From Bacillota bacterium (GTDB lineage: Bacteria; Bacillota; Clostridia; Acetivibrionales; DTU013), in NCBI GenBank assembly GCA_023439545.1, contig JAEXNT010000001.1:1-64000 (forward strand): 64,000 nt of DNA, given 5' to 3'. The translations under genes were made by a program, and so were the position numbers. This document shows positions 7,136 through 16,465 of the stretch, one piece after another (the first letter of the stretch is position 1; every line of letters starts with the position of its first letter). The notes beneath the pieces were generated by a model, which saw only the letters and a program-made list of their open reading frames with translations, was not told where the DNA came from and did not search any database.

Positions 7136-9526
7136 ATGAAATTACCGTTGAAATGGTTGAAGGATTATACGGATATAAATGCAAGCCCCAAGGAATACTC
7201 GGACGCCCTTACGCTGTCGGGTTCGAAGGTGGAGGGCTATGAGGAGCTCGGCGCGGAGCTCGACAGGGTAGTCGTCGGCAGGATCACAAAGATAGAAAAG
7301 CACCCCGACGCCGACCGCCTGCAGGTCACGGAAGTTGATATCGGTAGCGAAACGATCCAGATCGTGACCGGCGCCGCCAATATCAGAGTTAACGATCTGA
7401 TACCGGTCGCGCTTGACGGGTCTAGCCTCCCCGGAGGAAAGAAGATCAAGAAGGGCAAGCTTCGCGGAGTGGATTCGAACGGAATGATGTGCTCTATATC
7501 AGAACTCGGAGTAACGAAGGAAGAATTCCCTTACGCTGTCGAAGACGGTATATTCATACTCCAGGGGAACCCCGCGCTGGGATCCGATATAAAGGAATAT
7601 CTTGGACTTAACGATACAGTCGTCGAATTTGAAATAACCTCGAACAGGCCGGACTGTTTCAGCATAATCGGCCTTGCAAGGGAATCCGCGGCGACCTTCG
7701 GGAAACCGTTCAAAATACCCGAAATCAAGCTGAAAGAGCTCGGCGATCAGATCGACGGTCAGGCTTCAGTAGAGATACAGGCGCCGGACCTGTGCTCGCG
7801 CTACTGTGCAAGAATAGTCAAGGATGTAAAGATAGAGGCTTCTCCGCGCTGGATGCAGGAACGCCTCAAAGCCGCAGGCGTAAGGCCTATAAACAACATT
7901 GTGGACATAACGAATTACGTTATGCTCGAATATGGACAGCCAATGCACGCGTTTGACCTTAAGAACCTGAAGGGCGGCAAAATAATCGTCAGAAGAGCCG
8001 CAGACGGCGAAAAGATGAAGACGCTCGACGATCAGGACAGAGTTCTTGACTCCTCCATGCTCGTTATAGCCGACGCCGAAAGAGCCGTGGCAGTTGCTGG
8101 CGTCATGGGCGGCGCAAACAGCGAGATCGAACCTGATACAAAGACGATATTGTTCGAGTCTGCGACCTTTGACGGCATTTCGGTGCGATTGACCGCAAAG
8201 AAGCTCGGAATGAGGACCGAGGCTTCCGGGCGTTTCGAAAAAGGCCTCGATCCCGAAAACACCATAGACGCTGTCAACCGCGCGGTACAGCTCGTTGAAA
8301 TGCTTGGCGCTGGCAGCGTCTGCAAGGGGATCATTGACAATTACCCCGTAAAAGCTGTCAAAAAGGTTATACCGTTCAACCCCGGCAGGATCAACGCATT
8401 GCTGGGCACGGACATCGGCGCGGACACTATGAAGGCAATATTCAAAAAGCTTGAAATAGAAATAAATGAAGCTGCAGGGACTGTGACAGCCCCGACCTTC
8501 AGGCCCGACCTGGAATGCGAAGCGGACCTCTCAGAGGAAGTCGCCAGGTTCTATGATTACAACAATATCAAGGCTACGCTTCTCGAGGGCAAGGCGGCAA
8601 CAGTCGGCGGCAAGACCTGGAAGCAGAAGATTGAGGATCTCGTGCGCAAAACCATGCAGGCCTGCGGTCTTTCCGAGATATATACGTATTCCTTCACCAG
8701 CCCGAAGGTATTCGACCTGATAAATCTTCCTTCGGACAGCGAACTGAGAAAGACGATCGTGATCAAAAACCCGCTTGGCGAGGATTACAGCATCATGCGG
8801 ACTACAACGCTTCCCGATATGATGGAAGTGCTTGCGACGAATTACAACAGGAGAGTCGACGAGGCCAGGCTGTTCGAGCTGTCGCATGTTTATCTGCCTG
8901 AAAGCCTGCCGCTGACGGACCTGCCCTATGAAAAACCGGTGCTCACCCTGGGTATGTACGGCAATGTGGATTTCTACGATCTTTCAGGCGCGGTGGAAGA
9001 ACTCATGGCTGCTCTCGGAATAAAGAGATATAGCCTCGAGCCTGTAAAGGACGATCCTTCGTTCCATCCCGGCAGGACGGCAAAACTGGTTATCAAGGGC
9101 AAAACCTGCGGAATATTGGGAGAAGTCCATCCCGGCGTTGCTCAGAAGTTCGAAGCGGCGCAGAGGAATTACGCAGGTATCATAGACATTGAACCGCTGG
9201 TTGCCGAAGCTTCATTGAAACCTGATTACAAGCCGCTGCCGAGGTTCCCTGCGGTATCTAGGGATATAGCGATGCTAGTGGACGACGCGATCATGGTCAA
9301 ACAAATAGAGAAGCTGATAAGCTCGAAAGCCGGCAAATACCTTGAAGAGATCAAGCTGTTCGATGTTTACAAGGGCAAGCAGGTACCGGAAGGAAAGAAG
9401 AGCGTGGCTTACTCCATAACCTTCAGGGCTCCAGACAGGACGCTTACCGACGATGAGACAGGCAAGGCCATGGCTGATATCGTGGACGCGCTTTCCGAAA
9501 AGCTCGGCGCGCAGCTCAGGATGTAA
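7136..9526 (+). CDS. pheT: Phenylalanine--tRNA ligase, beta subunit
   Basis: The 796-residue beta subunit has an N-terminal substrate-recognition segment (MKLPLKWLKDY), an EMAP-type tRNA-binding domain around residues 40-150, and a B3/B4 editing region that removes misacylated Tyr. B5 and catalytic-like core domains follow, with a C-terminal ferredoxin-fold anticodon-binding domain (PLPRFPAVSRDIAMLVDD onwards). Length is normal. GAAGGGAGA precedes ATG 7136. It is transcribed with pheS under T-box control and ends before a strong terminator. Confidence 0.97.
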   Translation: MKLPLKWLKDYTDINASPKEYSDALTLSGSKVEGYEELGAELDRVVVGRITKIEKHPDADRLQVTEVDIGSETIQIVTGAANIRVNDLIPVALDGSSLPGGKKIKKGKLRGVDSNGMMCSISELGVTKEEFPYAVEDGIFILQGNPALGSDIKEYLGLNDTVVEFEITSNRPDCFSIIGLARESAATFGKPFKIPEIKLKELGDQIDGQASVEIQAPDLCSRYCARIVKDVKIEASPRWMQERLKAAGVRPINNIVDITNYVMLEYGQPMHAFDLKNLKGGKIIVRRAADGEKMKTLDDQDRVLDSSMLVIADAERAVAVAGVMGGANSEIEPDTKTILFESATFDGISVRLTAKKLGMRTEASGRFEKGLDPENTIDAVNRAVQLVEMLGAGSVCKGIIDNYPVKAVKKVIPFNPGRINALLGTDIGADTMKAIFKKLEIEINEAAGTVTAPTFRPDLECEADLSEEVARFYDYNNIKATLLEGKAATVGGKTWKQKIEDLVRKTMQACGLSEIYTYSFTSPKVFDLINLPSDSELRKTIVIKNPLGEDYSIMRTTTLPDMMEVLATNYNRRVDEARLFELSHVYLPESLPLTDLPYEKPVLTLGMYGNVDFYDLSGAVEELMAALGIKRYSLEPVKDDPSFHPGRTAKLVIKGKTCGILGEVHPGVAQKFEAAQRNYAGIIDIEPLVAEASLKPDYKPLPRFPAVSRDIAMLVDDAIMVKQIEKLISSKAGKYLEEIKLFDVYKGKQVPEGKKSVAYSITFRAPDRTLTDDETGKAMADIVDALSEKLGAQLRM

Positions 9527-9596
9527 TACGGTTAATCAGCCGGGAGTTACCGTTGCCGAATATATGGACTAACAAATTCAATATTGCAGATATAAA

Positions 9597-9633
9597 GCGG
9601 TGGCAGGTTATCAAAACCTGTCATCGTTTTTTT
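9597..9633 (+). terminator. Intrinsic terminator of pheST
   Basis: CGGTGGCAGGTT and AACCTGTCATCG form a stem with G-T wobbles, followed by a run of T (9627-9633), 70 bases after pheT. Confidence 0.88.
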
Positions 9634-9647
9634 CAGCATGTTTTAAC

Positions 9648-10475
9648 CTAAGTCATGCGGCAAATTTTTCTATATTCCCTCGGCGGCATGCCTTTGATCC
9701 TTCTAAACAGCTTGGAAAACAACAATTGGTCGTCATAACCGACTGAGCGGGATATGTCGCCGATAGACAGAGTATCATTTTTCATCAGCTCGCACGCCCT
9801 GTCGATCCTGTAATGCATCAGGAAATCCTGGGGAGAAATATTCAGCTGCCCTTTGAAAACGCTGCCCAGGTAGCTCCTGTCAAGACCAATATGGTGCGCC
9901 AGCTCTGAAATGCTCATTTTCCGGGAGTAATTCATCTCGATATATTCCACTGCTTTATGAATATACATTTCCTTTCTGCTTTCCGTCCGGTCACTGAAAT
10001 GCTCCTTCCCGTTCTGCTCGAACAAATGGGACAGGAACAGGTACAGGCAGCCCAGCATCCGGATCTCACGTCCCTTCTGCAAGCTTTTGGCTTCCATCAT
10101 CTGTGAGAAACAGCTGTCTACATATTCATCGCTGCATGTAAATATGGGGTTGTCCGCCGTTAAACCGCTGCTTTTGAGGTAGCTTTCCGCTTTGAGTCCA
10201 TGGAAACCAACCCAGGAATAATTCCATGGTTCAGCGAGGTCTGCCTGGTAATAGGTCACGACGTCGGGGCATATAAGGAAGCCCTGACCCTTGTTAAGGC
10301 GGTATTCTTTGCTCCCCACGCAGTATATACCGGAGCCTTCGTGAATATAATGGATCAGAAAATGATCTCTTACTGCAGGACCGTAATAATGGCCCGGCTC
10401 ACATTTCTGTGTACCGCATTGATACATATTCAGATCGGTATGGTTTAAACGGTTTAAAAGTAAAAATTGTTCCAT
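9648..10475 (-). CDS. AraC-family transcriptional regulator, probably of alpha-galactoside use
   Basis: The 275-residue protein has an N-terminal cupin-like sensor domain (GSGIYCVGSKEYRLNKGQGFLI) and a C-terminal double helix-turn-helix (about residues 175-270, with ISELAHHIGLDRSYLGSVFK and ISRSVGYDDQLLFSKLFRR). This layout matches the RafR/MsmR-type sugar regulators. I chose the inner ATG at 10475 because AGGTG precedes it on the minus strand and the family alignment begins there; the frame extends 17 codons further. It is divergent from a GH4 alpha-galactosidase gene, which suggests it activates that gene in response to an alpha-galactoside. The ligand is inferred from context. Confidence 0.85.
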   Translation of the reverse strand: MEQFLLLNRLNHTDLNMYQCGTQKCEPGHYYGPAVRDHFLIHYIHEGSGIYCVGSKEYRLNKGQGFLICPDVVTYYQADLAEPWNYSWVGFHGLKAESYLKSSGLTADNPIFTCSDEYVDSCFSQMMEAKSLQKGREIRMLGCLYLFLSHLFEQNGKEHFSDRTESRKEMYIHKAVEYIEMNYSRKMSISELAHHIGLDRSYLGSVFKGQLNISPQDFLMHYRIDRACELMKNDTLSIGDISRSVGYDDQLLFSKLFRRIKGMPPREYRKICRMT

Positions 10476-10626
10476 AAGCGAACACCTGCCCCATCGGATT
10501 TTACATTTGACATCTGACCGGTCCATGGTACATCCAGCATTATACCATATTTACATAGCATGTATCCATTTAGTATCGCGTAAAAACGGGATAGAATTGA
10601 ATTATGCAACGAAAGGAGTGATATTT

Positions 10627-11952
10627 TTGAAAAAAATAGCATTTATAGGAGCGGGAAGTTTTGGCTTTACAAGGAGCCTGGTAAGGGATATTCTATCCTT
10701 CCCGGCGCTTTCGGACAGTACGATAGCGTTGATGGACATAGATACAGAGCGCCTTGCCTCCATCAAAAAGGCAGTCGAAAAAATAATCGGAGCGGGTAAT
10801 TATCCTGCGAAAATCATTGCAACCACTGACAGGGCGGAGGCTTTGAGAGACGCCGACGGCGTCATATGTACGATACTTGCGGGCGGGGTAAATGTTTGGC
10901 GCTATGACGTGGAAATACCGAAAAAATACGGTGTTGACATAAACGTAGGCGACACCAGAGGTCCTTCCGGTATTTTCAGGGCGCTCCGCACCATACCTGT
11001 AATGCTCGATATCTGCAGGGATATCGAACGGTACTGTCCCAATGCAATTTTCCTCAATTACACCAATCCGATGGCTATGCTCTGCAGAGCAATGCAGGGG
11101 GTAAGCAAGGTGCAGGTGACAGGTCTTTGCCATAGCGTCCAGGGCACCGCTCATATGCTGGCTGATTGGATAGGCGCTCCGATGGATGAAATAACCTATC
11201 TCTGTGCAGGCATCAACCACCAGGCCTTTTACCTCAAGTATGAATGGAACGGAAGGGACGCATATCCGTTAATACGTAAGGCTGTGACCGAAAGGCCGGA
11301 GATATATAATGAAGAGCAGGTCAGAAATGAAATGTTCCTGAATCTTGATTATTACGTAACAGAGTCGAGCGGACACAATTCCGAATATAACGCATGGTTC
11401 AGGAAGAGGCCCGACCTGATAGAAAAATACTGCACGGCAGGAACAGGCTGGAACCCGGGCCATTACGGCTACATCCTCGACGAGTATCTTAAACGTGAAG
11501 ATACATGGAAAAAGGAAATAGAGGACTGGCTTGCGGAGGAAAAGGTTGATCTGGACAGGGGCAAGGAATATGCGGCTTATATTTTCAATGCGACCATAGG
11601 CGACGGGACTTTATTCGAATTCAACGGAAATGTCCGCAACTTCGGCCTTATAGATAACCTGCCGGAAGGCTGCTGTGTAGAAGTTCCCGTACTGGCGTCG
11701 AAAAGGGGAATGGACCCTGTTCATGTAGGTCCTTTGCCTGAGCATCTAGCGATACTTGTCAATACGAGCGCACGCTGCGAGGAGCTTGCTGTAGAAGCAG
11801 CCATTACAGGCGATCCGCGCAAGGTTTTCCACGCGATCTGTTTTGACCCGCTCACTTCCTCGGTGCTGAGTCTTGAGGAAATCAAGAAAATGACCGATGA
11901 AATGTTTGAAGCGAACCGCCGTTGGCTGCCTCAATTCAAGCATTTTAAATAA
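10627..11952 (+). CDS. melA: Glycoside hydrolase family 4 alpha-galactosidase
   Basis: The 441-residue cytosolic enzyme cleaves alpha-galactosides such as melibiose by the NAD+- and Mn2+-dependent redox-elimination mechanism of GH4. A Rossmann motif opens the chain (IAFIGAGSFGFTRSLVRD), followed by the metal and substrate residues of family 4: FLNYTNPMAM, the LCHS cysteine-histidine pair and CAGINHQAF. The HS/GxNH pattern fits MelA-type alpha-galactosidases better than 6-phospho-glucosidases, though specificity is inferred. The start is TTG 10627, preceded by AAAGGAGTGA; the open frame upstream lacks a binding site. It is divergent from an AraC regulator. Confidence 0.88.
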   Translation: MKKIAFIGAGSFGFTRSLVRDILSFPALSDSTIALMDIDTERLASIKKAVEKIIGAGNYPAKIIATTDRAEALRDADGVICTILAGGVNVWRYDVEIPKKYGVDINVGDTRGPSGIFRALRTIPVMLDICRDIERYCPNAIFLNYTNPMAMLCRAMQGVSKVQVTGLCHSVQGTAHMLADWIGAPMDEITYLCAGINHQAFYLKYEWNGRDAYPLIRKAVTERPEIYNEEQVRNEMFLNLDYYVTESSGHNSEYNAWFRKRPDLIEKYCTAGTGWNPGHYGYILDEYLKREDTWKKEIEDWLAEEKVDLDRGKEYAAYIFNATIGDGTLFEFNGNVRNFGLIDNLPEGCCVEVPVLASKRGMDPVHVGPLPEHLAILVNTSARCEELAVEAAITGDPRKVFHAICFDPLTSSVLSLEEIKKMTDEMFEANRRWLPQFKHFK

Positions 11953-12001
11953 TCAGGGAAACTTGATTCTTCTTAATTGATTTTTCTTAACAGGCCGGTT
12001 A

Positions 12002-12044
12002 CTGGAGATATGGTTTTCCTCCGATGCAATAGCCATATCTCCGG
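12002..12044. terminator. Hairpin between convergent genes (possible bidirectional terminator)
   Basis: CTGGAGATATGG (12002-12013) and CCATATCTCCGG (12033-12044) form a stem of about 11 bp with a 19-base loop between melA and the spore protein gene. Neither side has a clear T-run, so termination strength is doubtful. Confidence 0.45.
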
Positions 12045-12055
12045 GGCCATGCCTT

Positions 12056-12280
12056 TCAATCGAACATCTTCTTTTCAGCATACTCGATCATTTTCTTTAC
12101 CATCTGCCCGCCTATCGGACCGCCTTCATGTCCGTTCTGCGCGGCGCTTACGTCTCCCTTGTAATGGTCGTTGTTTTCCTTGGTAAACTGCTCATGCCCT
12201 ATTTCTCTAGCGCACTCCATTTTAAATTGTGTCAGCTGCGGTCGTTTCTGCTCCACCAGCGGAGTCTTCGGCCTCGACAT
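12056..12280 (-). CDS. Alpha/beta-type small acid-soluble spore protein
   Basis: The 74-residue product ends with the alpha/beta SASP signature GHEGGPIGGQMVKKMIEYAE, corresponding to the G-x-V-GG-x-MV-K-MI element that contacts DNA. These proteins coat spore DNA, holding it in an A-like form and protecting it from UV and heat. The N-terminal half is more diverged than in classic SspA/B. ATG 12280 is preceded by AGAGGTGA on the minus strand. The gene shows that the host forms endospores. It would normally be read by the forespore sigma factor SigG; I did not identify that promoter. Confidence 0.85.
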   Translation of the reverse strand: MSRPKTPLVEQKRPQLTQFKMECAREIGHEQFTKENNDHYKGDVSAAQNGHEGGPIGGQMVKKMIEYAEKKMFD

Positions 12281-12466
12281 TATTATCACCTCTTTTTCCT
12301 TTGATTTCCCGGACTTCCCGCCGGGTTCACAATAATATTTTGAGCGTTTTCGCAAATATTACGCTGTAAGATAATGCATGATAAGTGCCTAAGATGGGAA
12401 ACCGACATAGACTTATTATGTTGAGAAATAATTGGAGAATTTGAAGGATTGGCATTTCATTCTTCA

Positions 12467-12495
12467 TTGATAAAAAATAAACGATTTGTTATAAT
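12467..12495 (+). promoter_or_regulatory. Sigma-A promoter of pgi
   Basis: TTGATA (12467-12472) and TATAAT (12490-12495) are separated by exactly 17 bases. The predicted start is near 12502, leaving a leader of about 120 bases. The rest of the 342-base gap between the spore gene and pgi shows no gene. Confidence 0.8.
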
Positions 12496-12520
12496 ACCTA
12501 AAAAGGCATATTCCGGGTGA

Positions 12521-12577
12521 TATGTACCTTTGACCCAGATAATTGCAGACCACAGAGTACATGAAATCAGGTACATA
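12521..12577 (+). promoter_or_regulatory. Structured 5' leader of pgi
   Basis: TATGTACCT (12521-12529) is perfectly complementary to AGGTACATA (12569-12577) and would close a stem of 9 bp around a 39-base loop in the pgi leader. The stem ends about 33 bases before the ribosome binding site. No known riboswitch motif was recognised. Confidence 0.4.
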
Positions 12578-12622
12578 AGGGCATTGATACCACATCCGGT
12601 TTACTTTACAGGAGGTACATAT

Positions 12623-13975
12623 ATGAACAAACTGAGTCTCGACTATTCAAACGCCTTATCCTTCATGAAGGAGAGCGAGGTTTCCTATTTTGCGCCGATG
12701 ATCAAAGCTGCGCATGAAATGCTCCACAACAGAACAGGCGCAGGCAATGACTATACAGGCTGGGTAGACCTGCCCAAGGATTACGACAAGGCTGAATTCG
12801 CCAGGATCAAGGCAGCTGCCGAAAAAATAAAATCGGATTCCGATGCGCTAGTGGTCATAGGCATCGGAGGCTCCTACCTCGGGGCAAGAGCAGCCATAGA
12901 CGCGCTTTCGCATTCCTTTTACAACCTGCTTCCGAAGGCTGGAAGGGGCGCGCCGGAGATCTATTTCGTAGGAAACAGCATAAGCTCCACATATATCACC
13001 GAATTGTTCGATCTGCTCAAGGACAAGGATATCTCGGTCAACATTATTTCCAAGTCCGGCACTACTACCGAACCTGCCCTTGCTTTCAGGGTGTTCAGGG
13101 AATACATGGAGAACAAATACGGCAAGACGGAGGCTTCAAAGAGGATATACGCAACAACCGACAAGGCAAGGGGCGCTCTGAAGAAGCTCGCGACCGAGGA
13201 AAAATATGAAAGCTTTGTAATACCGGATGATGTCGGCGGAAGATATTCCGTACTGACGGCTGTCGGACTGCTGCCGATTGCGGTCGCGGGCATCGACATA
13301 GACGCCATGATGCAGGGCGCTGCTGAGGCCAGGGAGCTCTACAATAATCCGGACGTTGCAGCCAATGCCTGCTACCAGTATGCAGCCGCAAGGAACGCGC
13401 TTTACAGGAAGGGTAAGACCACCGAGATCATGGTTAATTACGAGCCTTCGATGCATTTCTTTACAGAGTGGTGGAAACAGCTTTACGGCGAGAGCGAGGG
13501 CAAGGACAACAAGGGCATTTTCCCGGCGGGAGTCGATTTCACTACAGACCTGCACTCCATGGGACAGTATGTCCAGGACGGTCTGCGCGTGATATTCGAG
13601 ACAGTTATCAACGTTGAGAAACCCAGAAAGAACATGAACATAAAGGAAGACAAGGATAACATAGACGGTCTGAATTTCCTCACCGGCAAGGACATCGACT
13701 TCGTCAACAAGAAAGCCATGCAGGGCACGATACTGGCGCATACGGACGGCGGCGTTCCGAATCTCGTGGTAAGTATACCCGAGATGAACAGCTACTGGTT
13801 CGGCCATACGGTCTATTTCTTCGAGAAGGCCTGCGGTATAAGCGGCTACCTGATGGGCGTAAATCCGTTTGACCAGCCCGGCGTCGAGGCATACAAAAAG
13901 AATATGTTCGCGCTGCTCGGCAAGCCCGGTTATGAAGCGGAGAAGGAAAAACTCGAAAAGAGGCTTTCGAAGTAA
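12623..13975 (+). CDS. pgi: Glucose-6-phosphate isomerase
   Basis: Interconverts glucose-6-phosphate and fructose-6-phosphate, linking glycolysis and amino-sugar synthesis (the product feeds GlmS, encoded elsewhere in this window). The 450 residues match the shorter Gram-positive PGI length. Signature segments are IGIGGSYLGARAAID and SKSGTTTEPA (sugar-phosphate-binding SIS motifs), plus the C-terminal HTDGGVPN and FDQPGVEAYK. ATG 12623 follows AGGAGGT; the frame upstream is leader. It is monocistronic, with its own promoter and terminator. Confidence 0.96.
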   Translation: MNKLSLDYSNALSFMKESEVSYFAPMIKAAHEMLHNRTGAGNDYTGWVDLPKDYDKAEFARIKAAAEKIKSDSDALVVIGIGGSYLGARAAIDALSHSFYNLLPKAGRGAPEIYFVGNSISSTYITELFDLLKDKDISVNIISKSGTTTEPALAFRVFREYMENKYGKTEASKRIYATTDKARGALKKLATEEKYESFVIPDDVGGRYSVLTAVGLLPIAVAGIDIDAMMQGAAEARELYNNPDVAANACYQYAAARNALYRKGKTTEIMVNYEPSMHFFTEWWKQLYGESEGKDNKGIFPAGVDFTTDLHSMGQYVQDGLRVIFETVINVEKPRKNMNIKEDKDNIDGLNFLTGKDIDFVNKKAMQGTILAHTDGGVPNLVVSIPEMNSYWFGHTVYFFEKACGISGYLMGVNPFDQPGVEAYKKNMFALLGKPGYEAEKEKLEKRLSK

Positions 13976-14046
13976 AATCAGTTAACCTGAACGTAAGGTA
14001 AGCAGCCAATAGCATTGGCAAGCAACCAATAATTGTGTTGATAAGA

Positions 14047-14087
14047 AATCAGCAGGCCGAATATAATTGTCGGTTTGCTGATTTTTA
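14047..14087 (+). terminator. Intrinsic terminator of pgi
   Basis: AATCAGCAGGCCGA pairs imperfectly with TCGGTTTGCTGATT and is followed by TTTTA, 70 bases after pgi. Confidence 0.82.
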
Positions 14088-14115
14088 TTAAGCGTGAAAG
14101 CGGGTCAAAGCAAGG

Positions 14116-15057
14116 ATGAAAAAAGAAAATGCGTTGGTTGGTATAGTTAGTATAATAATTTGCGAAGTACTGTTCGGTTTCAGCTTTCTTTTCACTAAAA
14201 GTATAACTAACACAGTATCTCCGTTCACTTTGCTAAGCTGGAGGTTCATCACGGCTTTTGCGGCGATGAACATATGCGTGCTTTTGCGTCTGATCAAGGT
14301 CGACTTCAGGAATAAACGCATACTTCCGCTCTTTTCGATTGCGATTTTCCAGCCCGGTATCTACTTCATAGGGGAGACGTTCGGAGTCAAACTTACTACA
14401 GCTTCCGAGAGCGGCGTCATAATCGCCTGCTACCCTATTGTAGCTCTGGTTGTCTCGACAATAGTTCTGAAGGAAGCGCCGACCAGACAGCAGGTAGCAG
14501 GGATAGGTACGGCAGCCGCGGGTATAATAATGATAGTTCTGATGAAGGGACTCGAGGCGTCTTTCAACCCGCTCGGGTATATACTTCTGCTGTTCGCATT
14601 GCTATCCTACAGCTTGTATTCCGTCAATTCCCAAAAAGCCGAAGAGTTTACAAATACGGAGAAGACCTATGCCATGATCGCTTTGGGCGCGGTTGTTTTC
14701 ACCGCCGCGGCGCTCATCGAAAATGCAGGCTCCGGTTCGTTGAAGGAGTTCATTCTGCTGCCGTTTTCAAACGCCGAATACCTTGTCGGATTTCTATACC
14801 TGGGAGTCGGCTGCTCGGCCGCGGCGTTTTTCCTTTACAACGTTGCGATTTCAGCAATCGGCACAAACAGGTCGGCATCCTTTGCAGGTCTTTCAACAAT
14901 TGTAACAGTTATTGCGGGAATTATCATACTGCGGGAGCAGTTCTCGGTGATGCAGGGCGTCGGCACAGTACTGGTACTGGGCGGCGTATACCTTGCCAAT
15001 ATAATATCGAAAAGCAGATTGCCCGGGAAAGAGATAGGGGATGAAAGCCGGGTGTAA
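14116..15057 (+). CDS. DMT-superfamily (EamA) transporter
   Basis: The 313-residue membrane protein has ten predicted helices in two homologous halves of five, the EamA arrangement. Conserved bits are SPFTLLSWRFITAF in helix 2 of the first half and GTNRSASFAGLSTIVTVIAG in the second. EamA members export metabolites such as amino acids or nucleotides; the cargo here is unknown. ATG 14116 is preceded closely by AAGG only. It is a single gene between the pgi terminator and a convergent gene. Confidence 0.85.
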   Translation: MKKENALVGIVSIIICEVLFGFSFLFTKSITNTVSPFTLLSWRFITAFAAMNICVLLRLIKVDFRNKRILPLFSIAIFQPGIYFIGETFGVKLTTASESGVIIACYPIVALVVSTIVLKEAPTRQQVAGIGTAAAGIIMIVLMKGLEASFNPLGYILLLFALLSYSLYSVNSQKAEEFTNTEKTYAMIALGAVVFTAAALIENAGSGSLKEFILLPFSNAEYLVGFLYLGVGCSAAAFFLYNVAISAIGTNRSASFAGLSTIVTVIAGIIILREQFSVMQGVGTVLVLGGVYLANIISKSRLPGKEIGDESRV

Positions 15058-15105
15058 GCATCGGACAAAGGTTGAATTGGCTAAGGATGGCCATAGAACC
15101 TAACT

Positions 15106-15909
15106 TTACGGTACCGTACAGATCAGTATTTCCGGACGGGACAGGAACCGCAGCGGTACGACGCCGTTGCCGAGGCCCCTGTTGAGATATACCTTTATGT
15201 CGTTTATCTTTTTGAGGCCGCGTTTGATACCCATTCTGCAGAGTTCATCGTCACGCAGCAGGAAGAATTCCATGTTGCAGGGCATCCATATCTGCCCGCC
15301 GTGAAAATGGCCGGCAAACATGTAATCGACTATTTTACCGGGGATCTTCAATGCAATGTCCGGGTTGTGGGTGATCGATATCTTCGGAGCGCCCGGCACG
15401 CAGCCGATCATGGCTTTTTCTATATCCGGGCTGCCTCTTCTCAGATCGTCGATTCCGATGATGTTGTACTTCTTTCCCTGCTTCTCCACTATGACAGTCC
15501 TGTTTCTCAGAACTTCCACATTAAGCGCTTCGATTTCGCGTACGAAATTTTCAAGGCCTTGCTTGTTCGAACCGAACGCCCTGTAATCATGGTTGCCAAG
15601 GCATATGATAGTACTGTAGCCCTTGCAGAAGGCATGGAGATAATGCAGGAAACCGGCCGCATGGACAGGCCTGTTTATGTAATCTCCCGTAATCAGTATG
15701 ACGTCCGGATTTTCGGCCTTGACCACTTCGCGTATCTTGGCGGCGGAGATCCTGGTCATATACACATGCAGGTCTGACAGGTGCATGATCTTGAGCCCGC
15801 TGCCCTTGCGCGAAAAATCCAGCCTCTCTATCTTGAGCCAGGTGGTTTCGAAGCTCATATACAAATACATCAGCACAAATGCTATAAGTATGATCATGAA
15901 TATCAGCAT
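15106..15909 (-). CDS. Membrane-anchored metallophosphoesterase (YkuE/YaeI-like)
   Basis: The 267-residue protein has one N-terminal transmembrane helix (about residues 2-20) and a calcineurin-like dimetal phosphoesterase domain. Its motifs appear in order: SDLHV (residues about 46-50), GDYINRP, GNHDYR, THNPD and GHFHGGQIW. Members such as YaeI/LpxG and YkuE act on phospholipid or UDP-lipid substrates, so a role at the membrane is plausible but unproven. ATG is preceded by GGGAGA on the minus strand. It is divergent from a metal-sensor gene. Confidence 0.87.
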   Translation of the reverse strand: MLIFMIILIAFVLMYLYMSFETTWLKIERLDFSRKGSGLKIMHLSDLHVYMTRISAAKIREVVKAENPDVILITGDYINRPVHAAGFLHYLHAFCKGYSTIICLGNHDYRAFGSNKQGLENFVREIEALNVEVLRNRTVIVEKQGKKYNIIGIDDLRRGSPDIEKAMIGCVPGAPKISITHNPDIALKIPGKIVDYMFAGHFHGGQIWMPCNMEFFLLRDDELCRMGIKRGLKKINDIKVYLNRGLGNGVVPLRFLSRPEILICTVP

Positions 15910-15989
15910 TATGTATTCTCCCGTAAATTCATATACTTAATATACCAATTACCGGAGTGCTCGGCAACCGGTATTTAAACGGCAATTGT

Positions 15990-16018
15990 TTGACTATTGC
16001 CAATATAAAAAATATAAT
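15990..16018 (+). promoter_or_regulatory. Sigma-A promoter of the ArsR-PHP operon
   Basis: TTGACT (15990-15995) and TATAAT (16013-16018) are spaced 17 bases apart. Downstream, CGGACA (16027-16032) and TGTCCG (16072-16077) form an inverted pair in the leader that could be an operator or a hairpin. Confidence 0.75.
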
Positions 16019-16102
16019 TAAAGTATCGGACAAATATCGAGGTTTTAATCAGAATTCGAGCATAAACATAATGTCCGGTGTATTAAAATTACGGAGTTAC
16101 GT

Positions 16103-16465
16103 ATGAACGATGAGATTTGTGACAGTTGTTTGGAGACAAGGATCAATTCCGAGAGCGTGAACAGGGTAAAGGCGTGCATGATCGGCGACAATGATTCGGT
16201 CAGGCTTTCCGAGGTTTTTAAGGTGCTGGGGGACCCGACGAGGATAAAGATCATTTTTGCGTTGTCCAATTGCGACCTGTGCGTCTGCGATATAGCCGAA
16301 ACCATCGGAATGACACAGTCGGCAGTCTCGCACCAACTCAGGCTGATGCGGAACATGAAGCTCGTCAAATACCGCAAGGAAGGCAAGTCGGCATATTATT
16401 CGCTTGACGACGACCACATACTGCAGCTTTTCAACCAGGGGATGGAGCACGTCAGGCATGGCTGA
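16103..16465 (+). CDS. ArsR/SmtB-family metal-responsive repressor, CadC-like
   Basis: The 120-residue winged-helix repressor releases DNA when it binds metal. The recognition helix is MTQSAVSHQLRLMRNM. The metal site matches the alpha3N type of CadC: Cys60-Val-Cys62 within CDLCVCDIAE on helix 3 and an N-terminal pair C6/C9 (EICDSC). That set favours thiophilic soft metals (Cd, Pb) or Zn. Unlike typical cadC, it is not followed by a CadA efflux ATPase but by a PHP-domain hydrolase overlapping it by 8 bases. ATG 16103 has ACGGAG upstream. It probably autoregulates from the promoter at 15990. Confidence 0.88.
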   Translation: MNDEICDSCLETRINSESVNRVKACMIGDNDSVRLSEVFKVLGDPTRIKIIFALSNCDLCVCDIAETIGMTQSAVSHQLRLMRNMKLVKYRKEGKSAYYSLDDDHILQLFNQGMEHVRHG

